From NCBI RefSeq assembly GCF_019931755.1, contig NZ_CP082918.1, positions 3,886,001-3,950,000 of the forward strand: 64,000 nt of DNA, in the 5' to 3' direction. Positions 25,480 through 34,500 of this stretch are shown in pieces; the first letter of the stretch is position 1, and every line of letters starts with the position of its first letter. Position numbers and translations under genes: made by a program. The notes under the pieces are model-generated. The model was not told the origin of the DNA. It was given only the letters and a program-made list of their open reading frames with translations, and ran no database searches. Source of the DNA: Sutcliffiella horikoshii (GTDB lineage: Bacteria; Bacillota; Bacilli; Bacillales; Bacillaceae_I).

Positions 25480-26493
25480 ATGGCGATTTTAGTTACAGGC
25501 GGTGCCGGTTATATCGGGAGCCACACAAGCGTAGAGTTATTAAATGCTGGATATGATATTGTTATTGTTGATAATTTCTCAAATAGTAATCATGTTTCAT
25601 TGGATAGAGTTAAAGAAATCACCGGGAAGGATTTTGCTTTCCATGAGGTCGATTTATTGGATAAAGAAAGCCTTGATAAAGTTTTCCGTGAGCATTCTAT
25701 CGAGGCTGTCATCCATTTTGCCGGTTTAAAGGCTGTTGGGGAGTCTGTGGAAAAGCCTCTATTCTATTACCACAATAACATTACCGGTACATTATATTTA
25801 TGTGAAGTGATGCAGGAGCATGGTGTAAAAAATATTGTGTTCAGCTCTTCTGCGACCGTTTACGGTTTGCCTGAAAGTGTACCAATCTCAGAGTCATTCC
25901 CGTTGAGTGCAACAAATCCATATGGGCAAACTAAACTGATGATTGAGCAGATTATGCGCGACCTTCAGGTGGCAGACCCGGATTGGAGCATCTCCTTATT
26001 GCGTTACTTCAATCCGATTGGAGCACATGAAAGCGGCCGGATTGGCGAAGACCCAAATGGTATTCCGAACAACTTAATGCCATTTATTACACAAGTAGCA
26101 ATTGGGAAGCTTCCGCAATTACAGGTATTCGGGAACGATTACGATACCGTAGACGGTACCGGCGTACGAGATTATATCCATGTGGTGGATCTTGCGAAAG
26201 GGCACCTAAAAGCACTGGAAAAAGTACTTTCAGACAAGGGTGTAAATGCATATAACCTTGGAACAGGCAATGGATATAGTGTTCTTGAAATGGTAAAAGC
26301 GTTTGAAAAAGCTTCTGAAAGAGACGTTCCATATAAAATTGTGGCAAGAAGACCCGGAGATATCGGAGAATGTTTTGCAGATCCTACCAAAGCAAAAGAA
26401 GAGTTAGGTTGGCAGGCTGAAAAAGGCCTTGATGAAATGTGCCAAGACTCTTGGAAATGGCAAAAAAATAATCCAAACGGATACAAAGAATAA
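25480..26493 (+). CDS. galE: UDP-glucose 4-epimerase
   Basis: 337 residues, the normal GalE length. The N-terminal NAD-binding motif [14 protein letters not shown], the catalytic Ser of SSSATVYG (about residues 124-131), and the YxxxK pair in [11 protein letters not shown] are all present, as is [13 protein letters not shown]. GalE interconverts UDP-glucose and UDP-galactose in the cytoplasm and supplies galactose for polysaccharides. It is divergent from the GT4 gene, with a good TTGGAGG site, which suits a role in supplying precursors for the adjacent envelope-glycan genes. Confidence 0.95.
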   Translation: MAILVTGGAGYIGSHTSVELLNAGYDIVIVDNFSNSNHVSLDRVKEITGKDFAFHEVDLLDKESLDKVFREHSIEAVIHFAGLKAVGESVEKPLFYYHNNITGTLYLCEVMQEHGVKNIVFSSSATVYGLPESVPISESFPLSATNPYGQTKLMIEQIMRDLQVADPDWSISLLRYFNPIGAHESGRIGEDPNGIPNNLMPFITQVAIGKLPQLQVFGNDYDTVDGTGVRDYIHVVDLAKGHLKALEKVLSDKGVNAYNLGTGNGYSVLEMVKAFEKASERDVPYKIVARRPGDIGECFADPTKAKEELGWQAEKGLDEMCQDSWKWQKNNPNGYKE

Positions 26494-26508
26494 AACAAGC
26501 TCACCTAC

Positions 26509-26553
26509 TAAGTGCCTTCCCTTCTTCGTTCGAAGTGGAGGTACTTTTTTATT
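26509..26553 (+). terminator. Terminator after galE
   Basis: AAGTGCCTTCCCTTCTTCG and CGAAGTGGAGGTACTT form an imperfect stem, followed by TTTTTATTTTT. Confidence 0.65.
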
Positions 26554-26560
26554 TTTCTAC

Positions 26561-26573
26561 AAAATTCCATTTT
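26561..26573. promoter_or_regulatory. ComK-type AT-box (AAAA-N5-TTTT)
   Basis: AAAATTCCATTTT fits the ComK half-site AAAA-N5-TTTT and lies about 100 nt before the comK-like gene, so autoregulation is possible. Only one clear box was seen, whereas ComK promoters usually carry two, and the galE terminator ends just upstream. Confidence 0.4.
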
Positions 26574-26673
26574 TTTCGCCAAAACTATAGTAAATATTAC
26601 CTATTTTATTTTATAATAACTATGAAAGCGTTTTATTTATTGATTTAGGGGTATGGGAGGGAGTTAGATAACG

Positions 26674-27207
26674 ATGGGGAAAGAGTTTCAAGTGATTTAC
26701 CAATATCAGATTAGCCTTACAACAATGGCGTTGCAAGCACATAGGCATCCTCAGTATCAAACCTACATAAAGGATATTGAAGGAGAATATATGACGGATG
26801 ACACCGCGAGAGATATTTTGCATAGTGGCTGTTTAGATGACAGCAGTACCTATGACGGTCGTCGAATTGCCACCATTCATTTTACAAATTATATTCAAAA
26901 GACGCCGATTCTTATTGACCAGGCTGAAGGGATCATTGCCATTCCTACACATTCACCTGATCAGGACGCTTGTTGCTGGCTATTTCTACACCATTTGTCA
27001 CATGTTGAAGCCATTTCCTCCACGAGATGTGTGGTAGTGTTTAATAATCATGATCGTTTGATTCTAAATGTATCTGCCATCACTATTTATGAACAGGTAA
27101 AAAAAGCTTCTGTCGTGTTAACTCGTTTCTGTTCAAACAAACAGTTCAATTTTTCGTTAAACCCGAAAGTAAAGCGCTCATCAAAAACACGTAAAGTAAA
27201 AGACTAA
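26674..27207 (+). CDS. comK: ComK-family competence regulator
   Basis: 177 residues. The middle matches ComK well: SSTYDGRRIATIHFTNYIQKTPILIDQAEGIIAIPTHSPDQDACCWLFLHHL corresponds to the SSYAGRKAGT ... HKPPIMVD ... FPTLSSTRPQCGWISHVHV block of B. subtilis ComK. The C-terminus stops soon after FSLNPK, the counterpart of the FMLYPK motif used for MecA binding, so roughly the last 20 residues present in B. subtilis ComK are replaced by a short basic tail. ComK proteins bind AT-boxes and activate DNA-uptake genes. It stands alone. It may be the sole ComK or a second paralogue. Confidence 0.82.
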   Translation: MGKEFQVIYQYQISLTTMALQAHRHPQYQTYIKDIEGEYMTDDTARDILHSGCLDDSSTYDGRRIATIHFTNYIQKTPILIDQAEGIIAIPTHSPDQDACCWLFLHHLSHVEAISSTRCVVVFNNHDRLILNVSAITIYEQVKKASVVLTRFCSNKQFNFSLNPKVKRSSKTRKVKD

Positions 27208-27289
27208 AATTCATCATGAATTAGTAAGATCTTGCTGCAACCTAAACGTGGAGTAAGGTTACACCAATCTGTTACTAATATACAGGAGA

Positions 27290-27330
27290 GCCGGATTTTC
27301 ATTTCACTGGATGTGAAATGAAAATCCGGC
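27290..27330. repeat. Perfect 18-bp stem hairpin
   Basis: The 18-nt arm GCCGGATTTTCATTTCAC is perfectly complementary to 27313-27330 across a 5-nt loop. It lies 83 nt downstream of comK. There is no T-run after it on either strand, so it is not a standard terminator. Confidence 0.8.
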
Positions 27331-27487
27331 CTAATATTACCTCCTCTTCAACCACTTTTACCCTCTAAATAAACACCCATATTTTACTATAAAATTACAT
27401 AAAAAAGTAATTCTCTAAAACGAACTTTGGTAGTATAATCTTTCTGTTGGGTAAATTTCTATATTTTAAACTGGGGGATTGTTTTAG

Positions 27488-30319
27488 TTGAAAAAGAGTT
27501 TTTGGCTAAATGTAATGGTTGTATTTACCTTACTACTTTCATTAGTAAGTCCTGCTGCACATGCCTATTCGGAAGGAACCGAAGAAGGAACGTCAAAGGT
27601 ATTATTAAAGGAAGCAGTGCCATCTGAGGATGGAAATGTTTTAGTTTGGGAGACTCATAGAGAGGAACCTTCATCAGGCAGCGACGAACAAAGTTTTGTA
27701 TTAGTGAAAAATGGTAATGCAGTTAAAGTAGCCCCTGTGGAATTATTTGATCAGGCTACAGAATTCACAAAAGTCTATACATATACAGACAAGGTAGATA
27801 CCCCAACAGCTATCGAGTATGGTGTAGTATGGAGCTTGAATGGACAAGCTTTGGAGAGCAATAAAATGGTAGTGGATTTGGTGGAAAGTACAACCACTAC
27901 AGAAGAATCTGACTCTACAGATCCTACTGTAGACACAGAAGAGGAAGAAGCAAGCAACAAGGAGAACGGAGAAAACGGGACTGTTTCAAGTGATGAAGAG
28001 TCTGTACCTTCCGAAGAACCTACACCTTCCACTGAGGAAGAGGAAAACACCGAATCTACCATAGAAGAGGTAGACGGATCTGAAGTGAATTTTGTTCCTT
28101 CAGAAAAAGAGAATCTTTTAATAAACAGCTTAATCGGTGGCGAAGAAGAGGAATCCTATCTGTTCCTTGAAAAAATGTTCGTCAATGAACATTCTTTTGC
28201 CGTAATGTGGTTTGGTCACGTAGATAGAAACCTCGGAAGAATTGCCAAGTACGAGCTTTACCTTAATGAGACTTTGATTACTTCAGGTGGTCCTAGATTA
28301 TCAGATTATGAGTTTACAAATTTAACACCTGATACGCTGTATGAAGTAAAGGTGAAAGCATTAGATAAAAACGATAATTTGTTATTAGAAGAAACATTGG
28401 AAATAAATACACTTCCTTCTCCATCAGGTGAAGTGGTGAAATTTGAGGATGCAAACCTCGCGCTTGCCATCCAAACGCAGATGAACCTGGACAGGGAGAT
28501 CCGCGAAAGTGATATGCATCACTTGACAATGCTTGATGCTAGCTCTCTTGGTCTTACAAGCATTAAAGGGCTTGAAAGAGCAGTTAATTTAGAAATTCTA
28601 TTCCTTTACGACAACAGCATTGAAGACCTCTCTCCTCTTGCAGGCTTGACAAAGCTTTTCATGCTGGAAGTGGAAGAAAACAATGTGACGAATGTTAATC
28701 CACTGAGCAATTTGAGCAATCTATATATTCTTGGTTTAGGGAACAACCCTATTACAAAAATTGATGCATTGGCTGGATTAACCAATCTAGAAGGTCTCTT
28801 TTTACACAATACACAGATTTCAGATATCTCTGCATTGACAGATTTATTCAATCTAACATTTATTACGTTAGCAGATACTAACGTCGACTTTTCTCCTGAA
28901 TCTTCAGCTTGGGATCTATTTAATGCGTGGGCTGACGCCGGTGTATATGTTGACGTTCTAGAAGAGGACTACTTCGAACCATTTGAGTTGGAATTCTACC
29001 ACACCACGGAACAAAGCATCTCTCTTGGCTGGTGGTACTACACAGAGAACGAAGAAGATTATGAGAAAGAATACCTCTATAAGGTGTATGTAAATGATGT
29101 ACTTTATGAAGAAACTTATATGAATGAAATGACCATTTTGGGGCTTGAACCGTCAAATGACTACATCATCAAAGTAGAGATGTACGATGAAGATGGAACT
29201 ACTCTACTTCATGAGAATTTTGATATGGCACAGACCCTTGCACCACCAACGGGTGATATTGTTACTATTCATGACAATGGCTTGAACGAAGCCATCCGTC
29301 AACAGCTAGGTCTCCAAGAACTTGATCGTGAAATTTATCAGTCCGATATGGAGAGACTGGAATACTTATACGCTTCCTGGATGGGTATAAAAAAGCTGGA
29401 TGGCATTGAACATGCAATGAACTTGCTTGACTTGGATGTTAGCGGGAATGAAATAAAAGACCTTTCTCCATTAGCAGGGATGGAATCTTTATATTCCCTA
29501 AATTTATCGGATAACCTTATTACAGATATCAGTGCTTTAAAAGACTTATATATTAGTTATCTTGATTTGTCAGTAAACCCTATCTCTGATATTTCAGACT
29601 TAAGCGGGTTGCCAGACCTGGAAACCCTGTACTTGCATCACACCAACATCACAGATATCAGCGTCCTGTTGGAACTTGATTATCTGTGGGAAGTAACTCT
29701 TTTTGGAATGGAAGGGTTAACGTTTGAAGAGGGCTCTCCGGAACTTGCGATTGTAGAGCAACTCAGAGAACTTGGTGTGACAGTGTATCTGACTGAGGAC
29801 GAATTCCACGGTCCTTCCCCTTATACCCTTGAAGTAGTAGATGTTACAGACAGTACTATTGAGGTAGAATGGACTTACGAGTGGGCAGACGAAGTCGATC
29901 ATTATCAAGTCCTTTTAGACGGAGAAATAGTGGATACTACTACTGATATGTCCTACCTTTTCACTGATCTGATGGCTGATACGTTGTACAACATTGCAAT
30001 TGTCCCGGTTAATGTAGGTGGCTGGGAAATGGATTACTTCGAAATTGACGCTTCTACATTACCAGCTGAAGAACAGCCTGTAGATGAAGAAGAAGATAAC
30101 GAGGAAAAAGAAGAAGAAAACACCCCACCAGTTGTGGTGAAGCCGGGGGACGGTAAAGATAAAAACCCTACGGTTAAACAGCCCGCTTCCGACACGAAAA
30201 AAGGCAATAAGCTTCCTGTAACAGCAACGAACACATTAAACTATATCTTGATTGGATTAGCTATGTTGGTCGTTGGTGCAGCGGGAGTTTGGTTTGCAAG
30301 ACGTCGAGTGGCAGCATAA
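27488..30319 (+). CDS. LPxTA-anchored surface protein with two Fn3-LRR modules
   Basis: 943 residues, TTG start after GGGGGA. A signal peptide (1-26, ending AAHA) is followed by an acidic Ser/Thr/Glu linker (about 140-205), a Fn3 domain (about 225-310), internalin-like leucine-rich repeats (about 325-460, e.g. LSPLAGLTKLFML, VNPLSNLSNLYIL), a second Fn3 and LRR set (about 490-585 and 595-740), a third Fn3 (about 770-850), a Glu/Lys/Pro linker and a sorting signal with LPVTA near residue 907, hydrophobic segment and RRR tail. Sortase should attach it to the wall. The repeated Fn3-LRR layout suggests internal duplication. It may bind proteins or glycans outside the cell; no target can be named. 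Confidence 0.9.
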   Translation: MKKSFWLNVMVVFTLLLSLVSPAAHAYSEGTEEGTSKVLLKEAVPSEDGNVLVWETHREEPSSGSDEQSFVLVKNGNAVKVAPVELFDQATEFTKVYTYTDKVDTPTAIEYGVVWSLNGQALESNKMVVDLVESTTTTEESDSTDPTVDTEEEEASNKENGENGTVSSDEESVPSEEPTPSTEEEENTESTIEEVDGSEVNFVPSEKENLLINSLIGGEEEESYLFLEKMFVNEHSFAVMWFGHVDRNLGRIAKYELYLNETLITSGGPRLSDYEFTNLTPDTLYEVKVKALDKNDNLLLEETLEINTLPSPSGEVVKFEDANLALAIQTQMNLDREIRESDMHHLTMLDASSLGLTSIKGLERAVNLEILFLYDNSIEDLSPLAGLTKLFMLEVEENNVTNVNPLSNLSNLYILGLGNNPITKIDALAGLTNLEGLFLHNTQISDISALTDLFNLTFITLADTNVDFSPESSAWDLFNAWADAGVYVDVLEEDYFEPFELEFYHTTEQSISLGWWYYTENEEDYEKEYLYKVYVNDVLYEETYMNEMTILGLEPSNDYIIKVEMYDEDGTTLLHENFDMAQTLAPPTGDIVTIHDNGLNEAIRQQLGLQELDREIYQSDMERLEYLYASWMGIKKLDGIEHAMNLLDLDVSGNEIKDLSPLAGMESLYSLNLSDNLITDISALKDLYISYLDLSVNPISDISDLSGLPDLETLYLHHTNITDISVLLELDYLWEVTLFGMEGLTFEEGSPELAIVEQLRELGVTVYLTEDEFHGPSPYTLEVVDVTDSTIEVEWTYEWADEVDHYQVLLDGEIVDTTTDMSYLFTDLMADTLYNIAIVPVNVGGWEMDYFEIDASTLPAEEQPVDEEEDNEEKEEENTPPVVVKPGDGKDKNPTVKQPASDTKKGNKLPVTATNTLNYILIGLAMLVVGAAGVWFARRRVAA

Positions 30320-30337
30320 GGTACATTTTAATAGTTT

Positions 30338-30386
30338 GAAAACAGCCGGGCAGAGGATTTGATCCTTTACCCGGCTGTTTTTTATT
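30338..30386. terminator. Bidirectional terminator after LRR protein gene
   Basis: AACAGCCGGG pairs with CCCGGCTGTT across a loop of about 20 nt, with T-runs on the plus side and A-rich sequence on the other, between convergent genes. Confidence 0.85.
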
Positions 30387-30401
30387 TATGGAAAACTTTT
30401 T

Positions 30402-31325
30402 TTACCTTTCTATTCCCCGAAATTGGTTTACTGAGCCAGTGCCTCGCCTTTCCAAAGCTCCAGACCCCAGCAACACACCTGCCACAATCAGCACAAGTCC
30501 GATAATGTGAAAATAGGTTACTTTTTCACCGAGCAAAAAGACAGATCCGATGAGGGCAAAAAATGGAGTGAAGTTTAGAAAAATGGACGCTTCTGCCGGA
30601 CCAATCTTACCAATGATAAAGTTATAGGACATATGACCAAGTGCGGTTGCAATAATGGCAGATATGAAGAATGCCAGCCATATCTCTCGTGGTAAAGATG
30701 CAAACTCCCTTACCGCTCCCGGTTCTGTAATCGCCCCAATGATTAATAAGATTCCAGCACCAATGACCAGCATGTATCCTGTCAACAGGCGAGGATCCAA
30801 AGTTTTTGCAAGTTTACTTATAAGGATGAAGCTGAAGGCTTGGGTTAATATGGATAGGAAAACATAGACATCACCTATGTTGACTTCCGATATTCCATTG
30901 CTTCCAACTAAGATGGTAATGGTGACACCAGCTCCGCCTAGGATAAAGCCCGTCCATCTTAGAAGATTTGTTTTCTTTTTAATGAGGACGGTTGCAATCA
31001 GGGCAGTTAAGATTGGCCCCGCTCCTAAAATAATTCCTGCATTAGTGCCTGAAGTCCCTTTTAGTCCAAGCGATAAAAAGTAGTGATGACAGACCACATT
31101 TAGAAAAGTAGCGAGTAAGATATATTTGGCTTCTCTTTTTGTTGGTAGCCTTACAAGTTTAAAAATTGCCAGAATCATAAATACGGTAAGTCCTGCTGTC
31201 ATGACACGGAAAGCGGTCATGATAATCGGACTTAAGTTCTCCACAAGAATTTTCACCAGTGGAACGTTCATGCCCCAGAAGATCATGATGAGGAACAGCG
31301 CTGAATAGTATTTGGTGTTTTGCAT
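30402..31325 (-). CDS. EamA/DMT-family transporter
   Basis: 307 residues from the ATG at 31325, which has AGGAGTTAG upstream; a longer frame to 31406 lacks a good site. Ten predicted membrane segments arranged as two EamA repeats, with ALFLIMIFWGMNVPLVKIL at the start and the second repeat beginning at IGDVYVFLSILTQAFSFILISKL. These are drug/metabolite exporters of usually unknown substrate. It is transcribed alone, convergent with the LRR gene. Confidence 0.88.
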   Translation of the reverse strand: MQNTKYYSALFLIMIFWGMNVPLVKILVENLSPIIMTAFRVMTAGLTVFMILAIFKLVRLPTKREAKYILLATFLNVVCHHYFLSLGLKGTSGTNAGIILGAGPILTALIATVLIKKKTNLLRWTGFILGGAGVTITILVGSNGISEVNIGDVYVFLSILTQAFSFILISKLAKTLDPRLLTGYMLVIGAGILLIIGAITEPGAVREFASLPREIWLAFFISAIIATALGHMSYNFIIGKIGPAEASIFLNFTPFFALIGSVFLLGEKVTYFHIIGLVLIVAGVLLGSGALERRGTGSVNQFRGIER

Positions 31326-31451
31326 GGTGGGGCTAACTCCTTTTTTGTTTTCACATATCGTAACATAATAGGCGATCCAGTATGAAGACATTTTCTTACT
31401 GGGCATTTACTTGAAAGTGTCTTCATATATTTTTCATCCCACCAAAAACAT

Positions 31452-31502
31452 AAAAAGAGTGTGAATCTAGCGTATACTATACACGCCAACCCACACTCTT
31501 TT
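31452..31502 (-). terminator. Terminator of the amylopullulanase gene
   Basis: AAAGAGTGTG pairs with CACACTCTTT on the minus strand with an inner stem GCGTGTATA/TATACGC, followed by T residues, 8 nt after the stop codon. Confidence 0.8.
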
Positions 31503-31510
31503 CTAACCAC

Positions 31511-34500
31511 TTACTTACTAAATTTCAGTCTTCTTCTACCCAGATACATCACGCCACCAAACACTACCATCACCGTTCCAAGCATGATGTAATTGAATGA
31601 AGATGTTGCTGTTTTGGGTAGCTTGTTACCTTTGCCGGGATTCTCTCCACCTTTTCCTGGTGGTGTTTTCCCATTGCCTTTTCCTTTGCCAGGGTTCTCT
31701 CCGCCTTTACCAGGTGGTGTTCCAGGCTTGTTACCATTTCCGTTGCCAGGTGGCGTGTTACCATCGCCGTCCCCGTCACCAGGGTCCGTACCTTCCTGCT
31801 CACCTACGCGAACCACAACCGTTGTCAGTGGCTCTAACGTGATGTCTTCTGCAGTCAATTCGAAACCGCTCGGCTCCGAAACCTCAACCACTCCGGCCTC
31901 ATCCGCATCAACCACTACCACACCGTCCGTCAAATCATCACCCAACGTTAGTGTTCTACTAGAATTATCCGCATTAATAAACGTGTAATACTCGACACCC
32001 GCAGTGGACACGCTCTTGAACGCAACAACTAAGTCTTGCTCCTTGATTTCAGGTGCTGTAACCATTGTTACATTGGTATCCACCAACTCACGATCGCCCA
32101 GGCGGAATGCATCAGAAGAACGACGCAATTCAATTAAACCTGTCGTGTACTCACGTGTCACATTATTTACTGGATATTTCTCCGCATCTGTTGCCTTCTC
32201 CCAATCGATTCGGTTAATGATATCTGAAGAATCATAGGAATCGTGGATGAAATATGGATAAACAAATGGGTTACCTTCAGAGTCTGTCATATAAGTAGAC
32301 TTGTATGGCGCCTCCGTTGCTTCCGCTCTCCATTGCTTTGTACGACCAAATTCCTGGCCAGCATGCAAGAACGCTGTTCCTTGAGACGTCAGTACCATCG
32401 CATTTCCAATACGAATTCGTTTATGAATCTCTAAATTGTTTTCCGGAACATCCGGGTCTTTTTTGATAGATTGCGCAATCACATCATGCAACGTTAAGTT
32501 GTCATGAGCGGCAATGTATTGAACCACATCACCCGGATCATCCGCTTCAAAGTTATACGGCTGTCCTTTGATGTTATCAAAAATTTGCTGCACGTTACGC
32601 GCGCCGCCTGTAATGAAGCGAGGCTGCCCTTCGCTTCCGAAACCGGATTTCAGCTCGTTACGGAATTCATCAGAGAAACTACCCACTGCTTCCGTGTCTT
32701 TCATCCATTGCTGGTCAGCCGCTTGCACCGGCTCCCCTTCGTCACCGGCAAATGTTACCCAGCCTTCGCCGATCATCACGATATTCGGATTCAATTTTTT
32801 CGCTTCATCAAAAGCAAGTTGAATACTTTCTGCATCATGGTCACCCATCATATCAAAGCGGAATCCGTCCACTTTGTACTCGTCCACCCAATGTTTGATG
32901 GAATCCACCAACACGCGGCGGGACATTTCATGGGTCGTACCAAGACGTCCGCCACCAAAACTTGTTCTAGGCGTTCCGTCCGCATCCATGAAGTGATAGT
33001 AATTCGGTACAAGGTCCTCAAAGATGTGAACCTGTGCCGTATGGTTAAACACGACGTCCAATACCACTCCCATGTCGCGTTTATGAATCTCTTTAATTAA
33101 ATTCTTGAATTCTTTGATTCTCAGTTCTGGGTCCTCCGGGTTCTCCGAATACATACCAGATAAAGAGAAATAACCGTGAGGGTCATAGCCCCAGTTATAG
33201 TTCGTATCAGTGGAAGCATACTCTAGCATACGTTCCGCCGACTCAAACTCGTTACTAAAATAGTAGCTCATGACAGGAAGCAATTGAATGTGTGTCACAC
33301 CAAGTTCCTGAATATAATCCAATTTTTCTACAAAAGAAGCAAATGTACCGAATTGCGCTTTCAAATCTTCCCCAATGTTCGGGTCAGAAGTGAAGTCACG
33401 GACATGCACCTCGTAAATGATCGTGTCTTCGCGTTTTTCAAAGCCAGGGATGTCAGCATAATCAAGTTCAGGTCCGATGGAACCAACGTCGACAATCGCC
33501 GCTTTGCCTACCTTCTCTCCTGCTTCATTGTTCCAAGCTGCCATGGACTTTGCATAAGGATCCAGGGCAAGATTCGTTACATCACCATGTGTAATTTCAT
33601 AGTGGTAATAGTAACCTTTCAAACTATCAAGTCCCGTGTTATCTTCTGCTAGTTTCACAGACCAGACGCCACGGTCCCCTTTAACCATTTCAATCGTATC
33701 AACGACTTCGTTTTGGTCATCCTTGTCATAAAGAACTACAGATACTTTTTCCGCTTTTGGCGACCATACTTTTAACGTAGCTGTTCCGTCTTCATGTAAT
33801 TCCGCTCCAAGCTTGCCGTCATAAGCATACATTTCATCAATCAGTTTCCAGCCTGATTTTGCTGAAACCGTCACATCACCATAAGTGACATCGAATGGAA
33901 GCTTCTCTAAGTCAAACTCTCCGTGAACATAGACGGTTTTCGGGCCTTCAATCGTTACATCGTTGAAAGCTACATCGTTACCGTCTACATCCACAATTTT
34001 CAACTGTTCTTTCAGTTCTGCTAAATCTAAGCCCTCTGTTTTTGTAAAAGTCAGGGTAATCAGCTTATCGGACAAAACCTCTCCAGACACAAGCGCCAAT
34101 GGAACTGTTCCATAAGGATTCGTGTAAACCTTATCTTCGCCTTCTTTTACAAAAAGTTGGTTGTATTGTTGTAACATTTCAAACGTCATATCTCCCGTTT
34201 GCGCTCCTGATTGTTTGTTCACAAAAAGGAAGCCGATTTTGTTTGCATCTTCTTTTAGCTTGATGTCGTAGTAAGCACCGTATTTACCGATACCTGCTGC
34301 ATCTGCGGCACCGTTCGGCCAGCCGTCAGATGGGGACTCAACATCTTCCCAATTCCACAATCCCCAACCGTCATAGTCGGCGTTCGTTCTTTCATAATGA
34401 ATGCGGACCGTGTTTTCAGGCAGGTCAGCCGGTTCATATAAAAATACTTCGTCAGAGCCTTGCTTGATCCATACCTCATTCAAGTCTGGACTAAAGAGGT

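Noticed and set aside
31593-31988. 131-codon Pro-rich plus-strand frame opposite the amylopullulanase linker
   Set aside because: Its Pro/Leu/Gly repeats merely mirror the Gly/Lys/Pro linker on the other strand.
32504-33100. 198-codon plus-strand frame inside the amylopullulanase gene
   Set aside because: It is antisense to the conserved pullulanase catalytic domain, has no ribosome-binding site, and its composition is that of a shadow frame.
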